This document shows, piece after piece, positions 15,837 to 24,398 of a DNA stretch of 64,000 bases. The stretch is taken from the NCBI GenBank assembly GCA_021776685.1, contig JAJFFJ010000040.1, positions 62,001 to 126,000 on the forward strand. Direction: 5' to 3'. Below the pieces are notes generated by a model. It had not been told where the DNA came from. It made no database searches and saw only the letters and a list, made by a program, of their open reading frames with translations. Every line of letters begins with the position of its first letter. Within the stretch, counting starts at the first letter, position 1. This stretch comes from Alphaproteobacteria bacterium. GTDB taxonomy: Bacteria > Pseudomonadota > Alphaproteobacteria > Bin65. The translations under genes were made by a program, and so were the position numbers.

Positions 15837-16304
15837 CTATTCTTTCGGGGCTTTGCCGGCTGACCATCTGTCTGCCGCGGCGTCGTCCGCCGCCCGGGCC
15901 GCCACCCACCGGGATCCGGCGGCGGTTTCTTCCTGCTTCCAGAAGGGCGCGCGGGTTTTCAGCCAGTCTACGAGGAACATGTTCGCGTCATAGGCTGCTT
16001 GCCGGTGGGCGGAAGCCGTGACCACGTAGACAATCCGGTCGCCGGGCAACAGGCGGCCATGCCGGTGGATAATCAGTGACGCTTCAAGCTGCCAGCGCGC
16101 CTGCGCCTCGGCCTCGATTTCGCCGAGCAGCTTCTCGGTCATGCCCGGATAATGCTCCAGCGTCATCGCGGCGATCTCGTCCGACCCCTGCTCGCTGCGC
16201 ACCAGGCCCAGGAAGGTTGCCACACCGCCCACATTGCTGCGGCCCTGGAGCAAGACCTCCAGCTCAAACCCGGGGTCGAAGTCTTCGGCTTGTACCCGAA
16301 TCAT
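15837..16304 (-). CDS. moaE: Molybdopterin synthase catalytic subunit
   Basis: This large subunit of molybdopterin synthase transfers sulfur from MoaD thiocarboxylate to precursor Z; 155 residues. Family text is seen in GGVATFLGLVRSE, LEHYPGMTEK, IIHRHGRLLPGDRIVYVVTA, SAHRQAAYDANMFLVDWLK and the active-site region KTRAPFWKQE with the conserved lysines. It lies downstream of moaD on the same strand, but a small lipoprotein gene on the other strand separates the two. The last 20 residues are extra and lysine/alanine-rich. Confidence 0.96.
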   Translation of the reverse strand: MIRVQAEDFDPGFELEVLLQGRSNVGGVATFLGLVRSEQGSDEIAAMTLEHYPGMTEKLLGEIEAEAQARWQLEASLIIHRHGRLLPGDRIVYVVTASAHRQAAYDANMFLVDWLKTRAPFWKQEETAAGSRWVAARAADDAAADRWSAGKAPKE

Positions 16305-16378
16305 GAGAAACCTATGCTGCGGTCGTCATCCGGTCTCGGGTGGGCCCGTGACCGGTCAGGAATGCAGGAGTATATGCC

Positions 16379-16618
16379 ATGCGTGTTGTTTTGGTCGTCC
16401 TTGTCACCGCAATTACGCTTGGCGGTTGCGCCGCGAAAGAAGCGCCTTGGGTCCGCATGCGCGATGATGCCCAGTCGCTGAAAAGCGCCCGGTATTGGTG
16501 CACCACGCAACGGCGTGAGAAGTTTCATAGAATGCATCCCGACACCACCGGCCGCAAAAAAAGCATCGTGGTTAGCGATAAATGCATGAACAGCCGCGGC
16601 TGGCGCCGGGGAAAATAG
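16379..16618 (+). CDS. Small lipoprotein of unknown function
   Basis: This 79-residue predicted lipoprotein has a hydrophobic N-terminus and a lipobox LGGC with the lipidated cysteine at residue 17. The mature part is basic and holds two more cysteines and an aromatic stretch (ARYWCTTQRREKFH). A GGAG sits 8 bases before the ATG. It lies on the opposite strand between moaD and moaE, which are normally adjacent. I do not recognise a family. Its mature size is about 60 residues, so an envelope-anchored peptide role is likely. Confidence 0.7.
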   Translation: MRVVLVVLVTAITLGGCAAKEAPWVRMRDDAQSLKSARYWCTTQRREKFHRMHPDTTGRKKSIVVSDKCMNSRGWRRGK

Positions 16619-16632
16619 ACCGCGCAGGCATT

Positions 16633-16884
16633 TCAGCCGCCCGTGACGGGCGGGAAGAAGGCCACCTCTTCCGCGTCGCCGAGGGCATCGTCCGGGTCCG
16701 CGAAAGCCATATTCACCGCCGCACGCACAGCCCCCGCATTGGCGAACGCGTCGGCATGGCCGGTGCTGCGGCCCTTCAACCACTCAACAAGTTGGGCCAC
16801 GGTCGTCACCTCCTCTGGTGGCGACACGGACTCCTCGGCAAGGCCGATCTTCTGGCGGAGCCAGGCAAAATACAAAACCTTCAT
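16633..16884 (-). CDS. moaD: Molybdopterin synthase sulfur carrier subunit
   Basis: This 83-residue ubiquitin-fold protein ends in the diagnostic GG (FFPPVTGG), whose terminal glycine becomes a thiocarboxylate for dithiolene formation. Typical opening text is MKVLYFAWLRQKIGLAEE, and VNMAFADPDDALGDAEEVAFFPP precedes the tail. It starts 5 bp after the moeA stop. It is convergent with the small lipoprotein gene. Confidence 0.96.
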   Translation of the reverse strand: MKVLYFAWLRQKIGLAEESVSPPEEVTTVAQLVEWLKGRSTGHADAFANAGAVRAAVNMAFADPDDALGDAEEVAFFPPVTGG

Positions 16885-16889
16885 ATCTT

Positions 16890-18161
16890 CTAGAGTCCCA
16901 CTTCACTGAAGGGCAAAAACTCAATCTGCTGCCCTTCCTGTATCTCGGTCACCGCCTCCGGTATTTCAACCAGTCCATCTGCCGCCACCATGGAAGACAG
17001 AATGGCAGCGCCCTGGCGGGGAAATTTCTCCGCGATCAGGCTGCCATCGGATGCAGTTTTCAGGTGCGCCCGTACCCATTCCCGCCGGTCCTTTTTCTTG
17101 CGGTGGCTGAAGCCGGCACGGACCTGAAACAGCCGCGGCGCCGTATCGGCGGCGCCGGACAAGCGCAGGATCATCGGCCGCGCGACCCTGAGAAAGGTGA
17201 CCATCACGGCGACAGGATTGCCCGGCAGGCCGATGAAGGGCGTGCTGCCCACCAGTCCCAGCGCAACGGGTCGCCCCGGCTTGATTGCCAGCTTCCAGAA
17301 ATGCAACGAGCCCAGCTCTTCAACCGCCGCCTTGACGTGGTCTTCTTCGCCCACCGACATGCCGCCCGAGGTGAGGAGCAGATCGTTCGTCGCGGTGGCG
17401 CTTTTGAGGGCGTCGCGAATGTCATTCAGCCTGTCCGGGAGGATGCCAAGATCCTCCACCACGCACCCCAACCCGGCAAGTAGGCCGGCCAGGGTGTAGC
17501 GGTTGGAGTCGTAGACCGCGCCCGGCGCCAGATCCGGGCCGCCCGGGTCCTGCAATTCATCGCCGGTAGAGAACAGCGCGACCCTGAGCGGCCGATAGAC
17601 CGGCAGTGACGTGATACCCACAGAGGCGGCGAGACCTACATCCTGGGGACGAAGCCGGTGGCCCTTGACCAGCAACGTTTCGCCGGCGCGCACATCTTCG
17701 GCGGCTTCCCGCCGGTTGGCGTTACGGGCAATGCCCGGCGGGATCTGGACCCGCCCGTCTGCCTCCGTACAGTCTTCCTGCATCATAACGGTGTCGGGTC
17801 CGCCGCCATCGGCGTCCGGCATCGGCGCGCCGGTGAAGATCCGAATCGCCTCGCCCCGCCGCGCGGGACGGTCCAGAGGATGGCCTGCCGCGGCCCTGCC
17901 TGTCACCGGCAGATCGGCGCCCTTTTCAGGATCGAGGTCGTTGAAATAGACGGCATAGCCATCGACCGCTGAATTGGCATGGGGCGGTACATTCTGGCTG
18001 GCCGTGGCGTCCGCCGCCAGAATCCGTCCATTGGCCTGACCCAGCGTAACAGTCTCTGTCTCAGCCACCGCGGTCACGCGCACGGCCAGCAGATCAAGCG
18101 CATCCTGCAGGGGGATGAGCGCACCACCGTTCGCGAAACAGTCGTCGCTCAGCTGCGCCAT
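16890..18161 (-). CDS. moeA: Molybdopterin molybdenumtransferase
   Basis: This 423-residue enzyme inserts molybdate into adenylylated molybdopterin. Visible features: N-terminal ALIPLQDALDLLAVRV, the PPHANSAVDGYAV motif around residue 58, a sugar/phosphate-binding core TGDELQDPG, the MoCF motif LLTSGGMSVGEEDHVKAAVE, and IGLPGNPVAVMVTF. The ATG at 18161 is chosen because it follows the mobB stop by a single base and homology begins there; a longer in-frame form would overlap mobB. It sits in the mobB-moeA-moaD-moaE series. Confidence 0.96.
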   Translation of the reverse strand: MAQLSDDCFANGGALIPLQDALDLLAVRVTAVAETETVTLGQANGRILAADATASQNVPPHANSAVDGYAVYFNDLDPEKGADLPVTGRAAAGHPLDRPARRGEAIRIFTGAPMPDADGGGPDTVMMQEDCTEADGRVQIPPGIARNANRREAAEDVRAGETLLVKGHRLRPQDVGLAASVGITSLPVYRPLRVALFSTGDELQDPGGPDLAPGAVYDSNRYTLAGLLAGLGCVVEDLGILPDRLNDIRDALKSATATNDLLLTSGGMSVGEEDHVKAAVEELGSLHFWKLAIKPGRPVALGLVGSTPFIGLPGNPVAVMVTFLRVARPMILRLSGAADTAPRLFQVRAGFSHRKKKDRREWVRAHLKTASDGSLIAEKFPRQGAAILSSMVAADGLVEIPEAVTEIQEGQQIEFLPFSEVGL

Positions 18162-18162
18162 A

Positions 18163-18678
18163 TCAGGCGGCTCCTGCCAGACCAGCCAGGCCACATTGGT
18201 CCAGGATGAACGTGGCGATGGCGCCGGCGTCATTCAGATCCATCACGGGCAGGCGGGTTTCCGGCACTGGGCCATCGCTGACCACGGCGATGATCTGCGG
18301 GTCGTCAGGGCACAGCAGGGGTTTTCCGACATCGCGCCGGAACACCTCCAGCTTGTCGTGGGATTCCTGCTTGAACCCCTCAACCAGACAAAGATCGGTG
18401 GGGCTCATACGCGCCACCAGGTCTACGAGGCTTGGCTCCGGCGCACCTTTGTGCTCCCTCATCAGCGCCCAGCGCTGGGCAGAGGCCAACATGACTTCGG
18501 TCGCGCCTGCGCTGCGGTGGGCGTGACTGTCCTTGCCGGGCTGATCCACGTCAAAGCTGTGATGGGCATGCTTGATGGTCGACACCGACAGACCGCGGGC
18601 CGTCAGCTCGGGAATCAGGCGCACCAGCAGCGTGGTCTTGCCACTGCCGCTCCAGCCAGCGAATCCAATCAGTTTCAT
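18163..18678 (-). CDS. mobB: Molybdopterin-guanine dinucleotide biosynthesis protein MobB
   Basis: This 171-residue P-loop GTP-binding protein assists attachment of GMP to molybdopterin. Walker A is GWSGSGKTTL (residues 8-17), followed by the family's STIKHAHHSFDVDQPGKDSH and the segment LVEGFKQESHDKLEVFR. It is the first gene of the cofactor block and is separated from moeA by one base. Together with modABC about 14 kb away, it marks strong investment in molybdoenzymes, none of which is encoded in this window. Confidence 0.95.
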   Translation of the reverse strand: MKLIGFAGWSGSGKTTLLVRLIPELTARGLSVSTIKHAHHSFDVDQPGKDSHAHRSAGATEVMLASAQRWALMREHKGAPEPSLVDLVARMSPTDLCLVEGFKQESHDKLEVFRRDVGKPLLCPDDPQIIAVVSDGPVPETRLPVMDLNDAGAIATFILDQCGLAGLAGAA

Positions 18679-18772
18679 AGGTCTAATCTAGCGCGCCCGG
18701 AGAGAGAAGGAAGGCCAAAGGGCGGCGCTCTTTGTCCTCGTTGTATGACGCGCCGCTGAGCCCTTCAGCGTA

Positions 18773-19600
18773 CTACATATCTTGGGATTTGAACTGTTCC
18801 GCCAATTCTCCGGAGATACCGCGTTCCTTAATGACCGATTGCTTGCTGATCACCCGGATCTGGCTGGCCAATACCATGATAGCGAGCGCGACGGCACAGG
18901 TGACCCAGGAAACCGCCCAGTGAAGCAGAGACAGAAAAACACCCAATGCGAGCACCTGAAGGAGAATCGCCAGGAAGCCAAAACCAATGATAACCTTGAT
19001 CAGCCTGAACCGGCTATCCGTTGGGACCAGGGGACTCAGCGAGTTTGTGTGGAGCGCGTCTATTAGCGTCAGAACCACCGCCGAGACCGCCAGCAGTCCG
19101 ACGGCAACATAGGCGCTGACTTCTTGAATCGGATTATCTTTGAACAAATTTGGCCCGGCGGTGAAGATCAGCACGATGATGACAAACACGGCGCTGAAGG
19201 ACAGCGCTGCATACCCGCTCCAGCCATAGGTCGCATGGTAGGCTCGCATACTCTCTTGGGTAAGCTCCTTCTCAATAACGCCTTGGTTGTCCGGGTCCAT
19301 TAGGATCTCTTCCGCCACTTGGTACTGCCGAATTTCCTGGTCTTTGTGGATTCTGTTTTGGCCGTACCAAGTGTAAAACCCGCCGTAAATGGCGGTCACC
19401 ACAGCCGCACCAACGCCGAGCAACTGATTGGTCTTCACCGGCAGGTCCTGCAGCCCGGCCTGATCTAAACCGTAATTGATCCCAGCGTAAAACAGGGACG
19501 CACAACCGAATACAAATGCCCAAGAGACGGCGATGTCGAAGGCGAGTTTTCCGGTTGAAATTTTTCGCTGACGTTCCTCAGTCATGAAGATCTCCGGCAT
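18773..19600 (-). CDS. Polytopic membrane protein of unknown function
   Basis: This 275-residue protein has about six hydrophobic segments (near residues 22-40, 60-78, 125-148, 160-182, 200-222 and 225-247), with a polar stretch KDQEIRQYQVAEEILMDPDN after the second. I do not recognise a family. Base composition of the gene is lower in GC than its neighbours, visible in codons such as AAT, AAA and TTT. That could mean acquisition from elsewhere. An alternative start is the internal MTEERQ (residue 6). Confidence 0.65.
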   Translation of the reverse strand: MPEIFMTEERQRKISTGKLAFDIAVSWAFVFGCASLFYAGINYGLDQAGLQDLPVKTNQLLGVGAAVVTAIYGGFYTWYGQNRIHKDQEIRQYQVAEEILMDPDNQGVIEKELTQESMRAYHATYGWSGYAALSFSAVFVIIVLIFTAGPNLFKDNPIQEVSAYVAVGLLAVSAVVLTLIDALHTNSLSPLVPTDSRFRLIKVIIGFGFLAILLQVLALGVFLSLLHWAVSWVTCAVALAIMVLASQIRVISKQSVIKERGISGELAEQFKSQDM

Positions 19601-19724
19601 TCTGCTTCCTGCTCGATGGCCACCTGCATCGGCGTTGACGCCAGCCTAGCATGTGGACACGCCCACAAAAATCGTGGAAGCAATCGGCTCATGACTTGTT
19701 GCCGAAGATTGGCGGTTCGCTGGA

Positions 19725-20522
19725 ATGCCTTTGGATACACTAAATCGCACAGCAGTGGCGCTTCTCACGGCCACTCGCTACGTCCTCTGCGACCTGGACG
19801 ACACGGTGACGCTGGACGGGCGGCTGCCGGCGGCGAGCTATAGCGCGATGGAGCGGCTGCGTGACAGCGGGCGGCAGGTGATCGTGGTGACGGGCCGGCC
19901 CGCCGGCTGGTGCGATCTGATCGCCCGCTGGTGGCCTGTGGCCGGCGTGATCGGTGAAAATGGCGCGCTCTATTACACCTATGACCACGACGCCAAGGTG
20001 ATGACCCGGGTCTACAGCCGACCAGCTGAAGCGCGGGCGGCGGACCAGGCGGCGATGCGGGAAATGTTCGCCGACGTGCAGACGCGCTATCCGGACGCGC
20101 AGTTGGCCGCGGATCAGCCCTTCCGGGTCAGCGACATCGCTATTGATATCTGCGAGGACGTAGCCCCCCTGCCGGTCGCCGACGTGGCGGCAATTGTTGA
20201 CCTATTGGCCGCGGCGGGAGCGACGGTGAAGGTGAGCTCGATCCATATCAACGCGTGGATCGGCGATTTCACCAAGCGGGAGATGGCGGAACGTTTCTTT
20301 CGCGATGAGATCGGCGTCGACCCCCACAGCATCCGAGACCAGATCGTCTATGTGGGCGACAGCCCCAACGACGAGCCCATGTTCGAGGCCTTCGATCTGA
20401 CGGTGGGGGTGGCAAACCTCGCGGCCTACGCGGAGGCGATGACCCATCTGCCTCGCTGGATCACGTCCGCGCCCGGTGGCCTTGGGTTCGAGGAACTGGC
20501 GGCTGCGATCCTCGATGACTGA
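19725..20522 (+). CDS. HAD-IIB hydrolase (Cof/trehalose-phosphatase-like)
   Basis: This 265-residue HAD phosphatase has motif I CDLDDTVTLDG (Asp nucleophile), motif II VVTGRPAG, a long C2-type cap, and motif III/IV VYVGDSPNDEPMF. The subclass IIB includes sugar-phosphate phosphatases such as mannosyl-3-phosphoglycerate phosphatase and trehalose-6-phosphatase. Substrate cannot be told. It is followed after 13 bp by an NAD-dependent epimerase gene, suggesting a joint role in sugar or polyol metabolism. Confidence 0.85.
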   Translation: MPLDTLNRTAVALLTATRYVLCDLDDTVTLDGRLPAASYSAMERLRDSGRQVIVVTGRPAGWCDLIARWWPVAGVIGENGALYYTYDHDAKVMTRVYSRPAEARAADQAAMREMFADVQTRYPDAQLAADQPFRVSDIAIDICEDVAPLPVADVAAIVDLLAAAGATVKVSSIHINAWIGDFTKREMAERFFRDEIGVDPHSIRDQIVYVGDSPNDEPMFEAFDLTVGVANLAAYAEAMTHLPRWITSAPGGLGFEELAAAILDD

Positions 20523-20535
20523 GGGCTGAGCCGGC

Positions 20536-21471
20536 ATGATAGTTGGACTGACCGGTGCCGCTGGCCATCTGGCGAGCTTGATCCTTGAGCGGTGCCTGTC
20601 CGACCCCTCCGTTCAACGCATCAGAGCCCTGGACCTCGTTCCGGTACAGCACCATGACCCGCGGGTAGAGCCCCTGGTGACCGACATCCGCGATGGCGAC
20701 GCCGTGGCCGAGGCGCTGCAGGGGTGTGACACAGTCATTCACACCGCCTTCAACGTGGACCGACCCGGCAACCGGGCAGCGATGTATGAAACCAATGTCA
20801 CGGGTTCCGGGCATGTGGTCGCCGCCTGCCAGGCCGCTGGCGTCCGGCACCTGATCTATATCTCCTCAGGCGCGGTCTACGGCTTCGACCGGAGATACCC
20901 GGAGCGGTTTGTGGAAACGGATCCGCTCAATCCTCCCGGCGACTTTGCCTATGCCGACCAGAAATGCGCGGTGGAGGAGATCGTTGGCCGGGCCAATGAA
21001 GCCATGAAGGTGACGATTTTCCGGCCGGCGATCTGCGTTGGCGCGCGGGGCAAGACCGCCTTTGCCCAGAATATGCGCCGCCGGCGTCTGGTCACCACGT
21101 CCCGTGCACCACTGCAGCTGCTGTGGGACGGCGACCTCGCGGATGCGGTGCTGCTGTCGGTACAAAAAGAACAGGGCGGTGTTTTCAATCTGGGGGGGGA
21201 CGCGCCGCTTTCCTGCGCACAGATGGCCGAGGTGGGGGGGATGCGTGCCGTGCACGTGCCGGCCTGGCTGGCGCTCGCGGGGGTCGCGGTGGTCAACGGG
21301 CTGGGTCGCGTCGGTGTGTGCAAAGGAGCGGACAGTGCCTGGATTCGCTATTTGCCGGCAGCGCCTTGGCTGGATGCGGCAAAGGCCCAGCGGGAGCTCG
21401 GATGGATGCCGCGTTTTCCCACCTGCGCTGACATTATCCGCCACTTTGCCGAGACCGTGCCGCGGGACTAA
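20536..21471 (+). CDS. NAD-dependent epimerase/dehydratase
   Basis: This 311-residue extended SDR protein has a Rossmann motif VGLTGAAGHLAS at residues 3-14, the catalytic SSGAVYGFD region with the serine, and Tyr/Lys in FAYADQKCAVEE. The C-terminal part (LAGVAVVNGLGRVGV) resembles sugar-nucleotide epimerases. The product could be a UDP-sugar epimerase or a 3-beta-hydroxysteroid-type reductase. It is probably in an operon with the preceding HAD phosphatase. It is convergent with an SDR gene, 21 bp apart. Confidence 0.87.
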   Translation: MIVGLTGAAGHLASLILERCLSDPSVQRIRALDLVPVQHHDPRVEPLVTDIRDGDAVAEALQGCDTVIHTAFNVDRPGNRAAMYETNVTGSGHVVAACQAAGVRHLIYISSGAVYGFDRRYPERFVETDPLNPPGDFAYADQKCAVEEIVGRANEAMKVTIFRPAICVGARGKTAFAQNMRRRRLVTTSRAPLQLLWDGDLADAVLLSVQKEQGGVFNLGGDAPLSCAQMAEVGGMRAVHVPAWLALAGVAVVNGLGRVGVCKGADSAWIRYLPAAPWLDAAKAQRELGWMPRFPTCADIIRHFAETVPRD

Positions 21472-21492
21472 GCGCAACATCTGTCGGTGAAA

Positions 21493-22308
21493 TCAGCGTG
21501 ATCGGCCCATCATCCGTCTCACCCAACTCCTGGGCGCCAGGCGTTGAAGCCAGCCCAGCAGGTGGGTCGGCAGGCCCGCGTGGTAAACTGTCTTCGGCCG
21601 GCGAGCCGTGCAGGCGTGGAGAAGCTTGCGCCCCGCGGTGGCATGGGAACAGGCCAAGAGACCACCGCCCTCTCCGGCGAGCGGCCCCAGAATCAGATTG
21701 GAGACGCGAATGGCAGGGGCGTCGAACTCCATGGCGAATGAGTCAGCGAATGAGTTCAGCGCCGCCTTGCTGGCGGCATAGACGGCTTTCTCGGGAGCCG
21801 GGTGCAGGCCGAGGACAGAGGAAACAAAAATGATCCTGCCGGTTCGCCCTGGCCCGTCCTGCATCGCCCGCGCCGCCTGCAGGCTCAGTTCGACCGTGCC
21901 GAAGACGTTCGCCTGGAAGTCCCGGACCATATCTGTCCGATCAGGCGGGGTATCACCGACCAGAGAGCCGAGCACCCCTGTCGCCGCGTTGTTGACCAGC
22001 ACATCCAGTCGTCCGCCGGTCGCTTGCATCACCTGGTTGAGGCAAGCCGCGACGCTCTTGCTGTCGGTCAGTTCCAGCGGCACCGCCTCAATGCCATGAG
22101 TGATGAGCGCCTCCAGATCGGCTGATTGGCGGGCCGTGGCGAAAACCCGCCAGCCACGGGCCAGCATCATCTGGCTGCAGAAAGCGCCAAAGCCGCGGGA
22201 AGCGCCGGTGATCAGAACGGTTTGGGGCAAGATGACGTGATCGCGGAGTGGGCCTGTGACTGGACAGGGTGGGGGCAGGGCGTGCGGGTGGCGCCACCTT
22301 AACACCAA
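21493..22308 (-). CDS. Short-chain dehydrogenase/reductase
   Basis: This is a classical SDR of up to 271 residues. It shows the cofactor motif TGASRGFGAFCS, NNAATG, catalytic serine in FVSSVLG, and Tyr-Lys in YAASKAALNSF. The most upstream start (GTG 22308) would add about 25 proline-rich residues; a TTG near 22230 just before the Rossmann strand may be the real one. The C-terminus (RLAPRSWVRRMMGR) is basic. The substrate is unknown. Confidence 0.85.
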   Translation of the reverse strand: MVLRWRHPHALPPPCPVTGPLRDHVILPQTVLITGASRGFGAFCSQMMLARGWRVFATARQSADLEALITHGIEAVPLELTDSKSVAACLNQVMQATGGRLDVLVNNAATGVLGSLVGDTPPDRTDMVRDFQANVFGTVELSLQAARAMQDGPGRTGRIIFVSSVLGLHPAPEKAVYAASKAALNSFADSFAMEFDAPAIRVSNLILGPLAGEGGGLLACSHATAGRKLLHACTARRPKTVYHAGLPTHLLGWLQRLAPRSWVRRMMGRSR

Positions 22309-22417
22309 TGCAACGGCCGCCGGCAGTCTTGTGGCCCCCTCGCAGGCCTGAAATGATGGGGCCTTACCGGAAGTTCATTGTGGGGCGACAGCCGCCGCAA
22401 GCGCCAGGGAGTTTGCG

Positions 22418-22984
22418 CTGACCATCCCCAATCTCATCACCTCTGTTCGCCTGATTGCCGGGCCGGTCTGTCTTTACCTGCTGCTGCTGGGCGCCCACTG
22501 GGCGCTCTGGCTGGCGCTGGCGGTGATGATCGTGGCCGAGCTGTCGGACATGCTTGACGGTATGGTCGCCCGGGCGCTGGGACAGGTGTCCGACCTGGGC
22601 AAATTGCTCGACCCGCTGTCCGACAGCGTCTACCGCGTCGCGGTTTTTCTGGCATTTGTGGCCACCGGGCTGATGCCGGCCTGGATGATGATTGTCATTC
22701 TCGTGCGCGATCTGGTGGTCGCCAATGTACGGGTGGTCGCCGCTGCGCGGGGCGAGACCATGGCTGCGCGCACCAGCGGCAAGATCAAGGCGATCGTCCA
22801 GGCCGCGGCGCAAATCGCGACGGTGGTGATTGTGGCGGCCTTCGCCGGGACCACCTGGGCATCGGACGCGGTCTGGGCGGTGTTGCTGGTGGCCACAGCC
22901 GTGACTGCCTGGTCGATGGTCGACTATGCAGGTGCAGTGATACTCCGCCGCGGGCCGGTGAAGGCAGGAGCGGAGCGGCCATGA
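22418..22984 (+). CDS. CDP-alcohol phosphatidyltransferase with a probable CTG start
   Basis: This 188-residue membrane enzyme would transfer a phosphatidyl group from CDP-diacylglycerol to an alcohol. The complete active-site motif DxxDGxxARx8Gx3Dx3D is present: Asp44, Asp47, Gly48, Ala51, Arg52, Gly61, Asp65, Asp69. The opening TIPNLITSVRLIAGP is the family's usual N-terminus. No ATG, GTG or TTG lies in frame between the stop at 22349 and that segment. A CTG at 22418, six bases after AGGGAG, fits as the start. Its stop overlaps the next ATG by 4 bases (ATGA). Confidence 0.88.
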   Translation: MTIPNLITSVRLIAGPVCLYLLLLGAHWALWLALAVMIVAELSDMLDGMVARALGQVSDLGKLLDPLSDSVYRVAVFLAFVATGLMPAWMMIVILVRDLVVANVRVVAAARGETMAARTSGKIKAIVQAAAQIATVVIVAAFAGTTWASDAVWAVLLVATAVTAWSMVDYAGAVILRRGPVKAGAERP

Positions 22985-23760
22985 ACAAACCCGTGTTCGA
23001 CCGCTTGGGGACATACGGTTTTGTCCATCACCGGGCGCTCAACAGTTTCACAGGTCTGGAGACGGCATTGGCCACCGCCCGAGCCTGGCCGAATGCTGTT
23101 CATGTGATGGAAGGGGACATCTGCTGGAACTTCCGTGGGGGGCGAGAGGATTTGTATTTCCGGCATCCAGCATTGCTCTTCGATGTACTGGGTTCGGGGC
23201 AGATCGACAGGCGGGTGGCCGCGCGACGGCTGGTGCGGCTGGAGGATACTGCCGCGCTGGTGCCCGACAATGTCCTCCTGATCGTTGAGCTCAAGGTCGG
23301 CCGGGGCGATCGTCAGGCCGCATTTGCCAAAATGCTCAGCTATCTGGAAACCCATTTCCCGAGGCGCTACTGGATCGATGGCTTCAGTCTCAAATTGCTA
23401 AGAGAGATTCAGGCAGAGCGTCCGGAGACCCCGGTCACACTGCATACGGAATTCCTGCGCGCCGGGCGCGCGCTGCTGCTGGCGCCGGAATGGCCGCTGG
23501 TGCGTCTCAGCAAGGTCCAATCTCTGGAGCGGCTCGACGGCATCGCCATCCGCTGGCACGGAAGCGCCGCCACGATGGAACGCAGCGCTGCTGCCGTTAC
23601 TGACACCGACCAGCGGCTGATCCTGTCCCGCCTGCACGACCAGAAGCGCTTCGAGGCGTCTGTCAGGTGGGGTGCTGCAGCCGGCTATGTCTATGGCGAT
23701 TTTGCAAACCTGACCTCAACGCTTGCGCGACTACGGGCAAAAGCCGGGGCCAGTTCATGA
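22981..23760 (+). CDS. Glycerophosphodiester phosphodiesterase-like protein
   Basis: This 259-residue protein resembles GDPD TIM-barrel enzymes: HHRALNS near residues 16-22 takes the place of the usual HRG motif, MEGDICW (Glu44, Asp46) gives the acidic pair, and IVELKVGRG the third conserved Glu-Lys strand. The match is diverged, so activity is not certain. It is sandwiched between two CDP-alcohol phosphatidyltransferase genes with ATGA overlaps at both ends, which argues for a role in turning over or remodelling the same lipid headgroup. Confidence 0.72.
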   Translation: MNKPVFDRLGTYGFVHHRALNSFTGLETALATARAWPNAVHVMEGDICWNFRGGREDLYFRHPALLFDVLGSGQIDRRVAARRLVRLEDTAALVPDNVLLIVELKVGRGDRQAAFAKMLSYLETHFPRRYWIDGFSLKLLREIQAERPETPVTLHTEFLRAGRALLLAPEWPLVRLSKVQSLERLDGIAIRWHGSAATMERSAAAVTDTDQRLILSRLHDQKRFEASVRWGAAAGYVYGDFANLTSTLARLRAKAGASS

Positions 23761-24371
23761 CGGTGGCCCCCCCGGACCCGCAGGATACCAGCCTGGGATG
23801 GCTGCCCGCGCTCAGCCTCGTCCGCGCGGTGCTGGGTGTTGCGGCAGGGGTGATGATCGCCACCGGTGCGGCCTGGGCTATCGAGGCTGCGTTCGTCTGC
23901 CTGGCCGTCGCCGTGGTGGCGGACCTCGCCGATGGCACCCTGCCACACCGTTTGGGCCGGTCCTCGCAGATGGCGGCTTTTCTCGATCACACTGCAGATA
24001 CGGTGATTTTTGCGGCGGTGTTTGTGGGTCTGCTGGCGGCCGGGTGGATGTCTGTCTGGGCCGTGCTGGTGGTGGCTGCGGCGGAGGTGACCGTGCCCTA
24101 TCTACGCAATATTGGCGGCCAGGCGGCGCGGGCATTGGAGATCGGCTGGCCGGAACGGCTGCGCACACTGGCCTATGCGGCCGGGCAGCTCGTCATCGTG
24201 GCGTTTGGCGCCGGGCTGATGTCATCAACCATTCGTTTGGAAAGCATCGGCTGGGTGCTGGCCGCGGTGGCGGCGCTCTTCTGGGCCGGGACATTGTTGG
24301 AATGCTTGCGCGCTGCCCACCCGGAGTCTCGCCCTAAGTCCGGCTCAGAGGCCGGCCCAGAGTCCCGCTAG
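23757..24371 (+). CDS. Degenerate CDP-alcohol phosphatidyltransferase paralogue
   Basis: This 204-residue membrane protein matches the family in layout and retains all four aspartates (56, 59, 77, 81) and Gly60. However, the AR pair of the motif is PH (63-64) and the second glycine is Ala73. Four to five hydrophobic helices are visible. The changes suggest altered substrate choice or a non-catalytic partner of the enzyme two genes upstream. The last 15 residues (ESRPKSGSEAGPESR) are encoded by four 12-bp repeat units. It starts within the GDPD-like stop (ATGA). Confidence 0.75.
   Translation: MTVAPPDPQDTSLGWLPALSLVRAVLGVAAGVMIATGAAWAIEAAFVCLAVAVVADLADGTLPHRLGRSSQMAAFLDHTADTVIFAAVFVGLLAAGWMSVWAVLVVAAAEVTVPYLRNIGGQAARALEIGWPERLRTLAYAAGQLVIVAFGAGLMSSTIRLESIGWVLAAVAALFWAGTLLECLRAAHPESRPKSGSEAGPESR
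24324..24371 (+). repeat. Four 12-bp units ending exactly at a stop codon
   Basis: GAGTCTCGCCCT, AAGTCCGGCTCA, GAGGCCGGCCCA and GAGTCCCGCTAG are in-frame imperfect copies; the last ends in the TAG of the phosphatidyltransferase paralogue. They encode ESRP, KSGS, EAGP and ESR-stop. Confidence 0.8.
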
Positions 24372-24398
24372 GCGAAAGTCGGAGGCCGCTCGCCCTGG

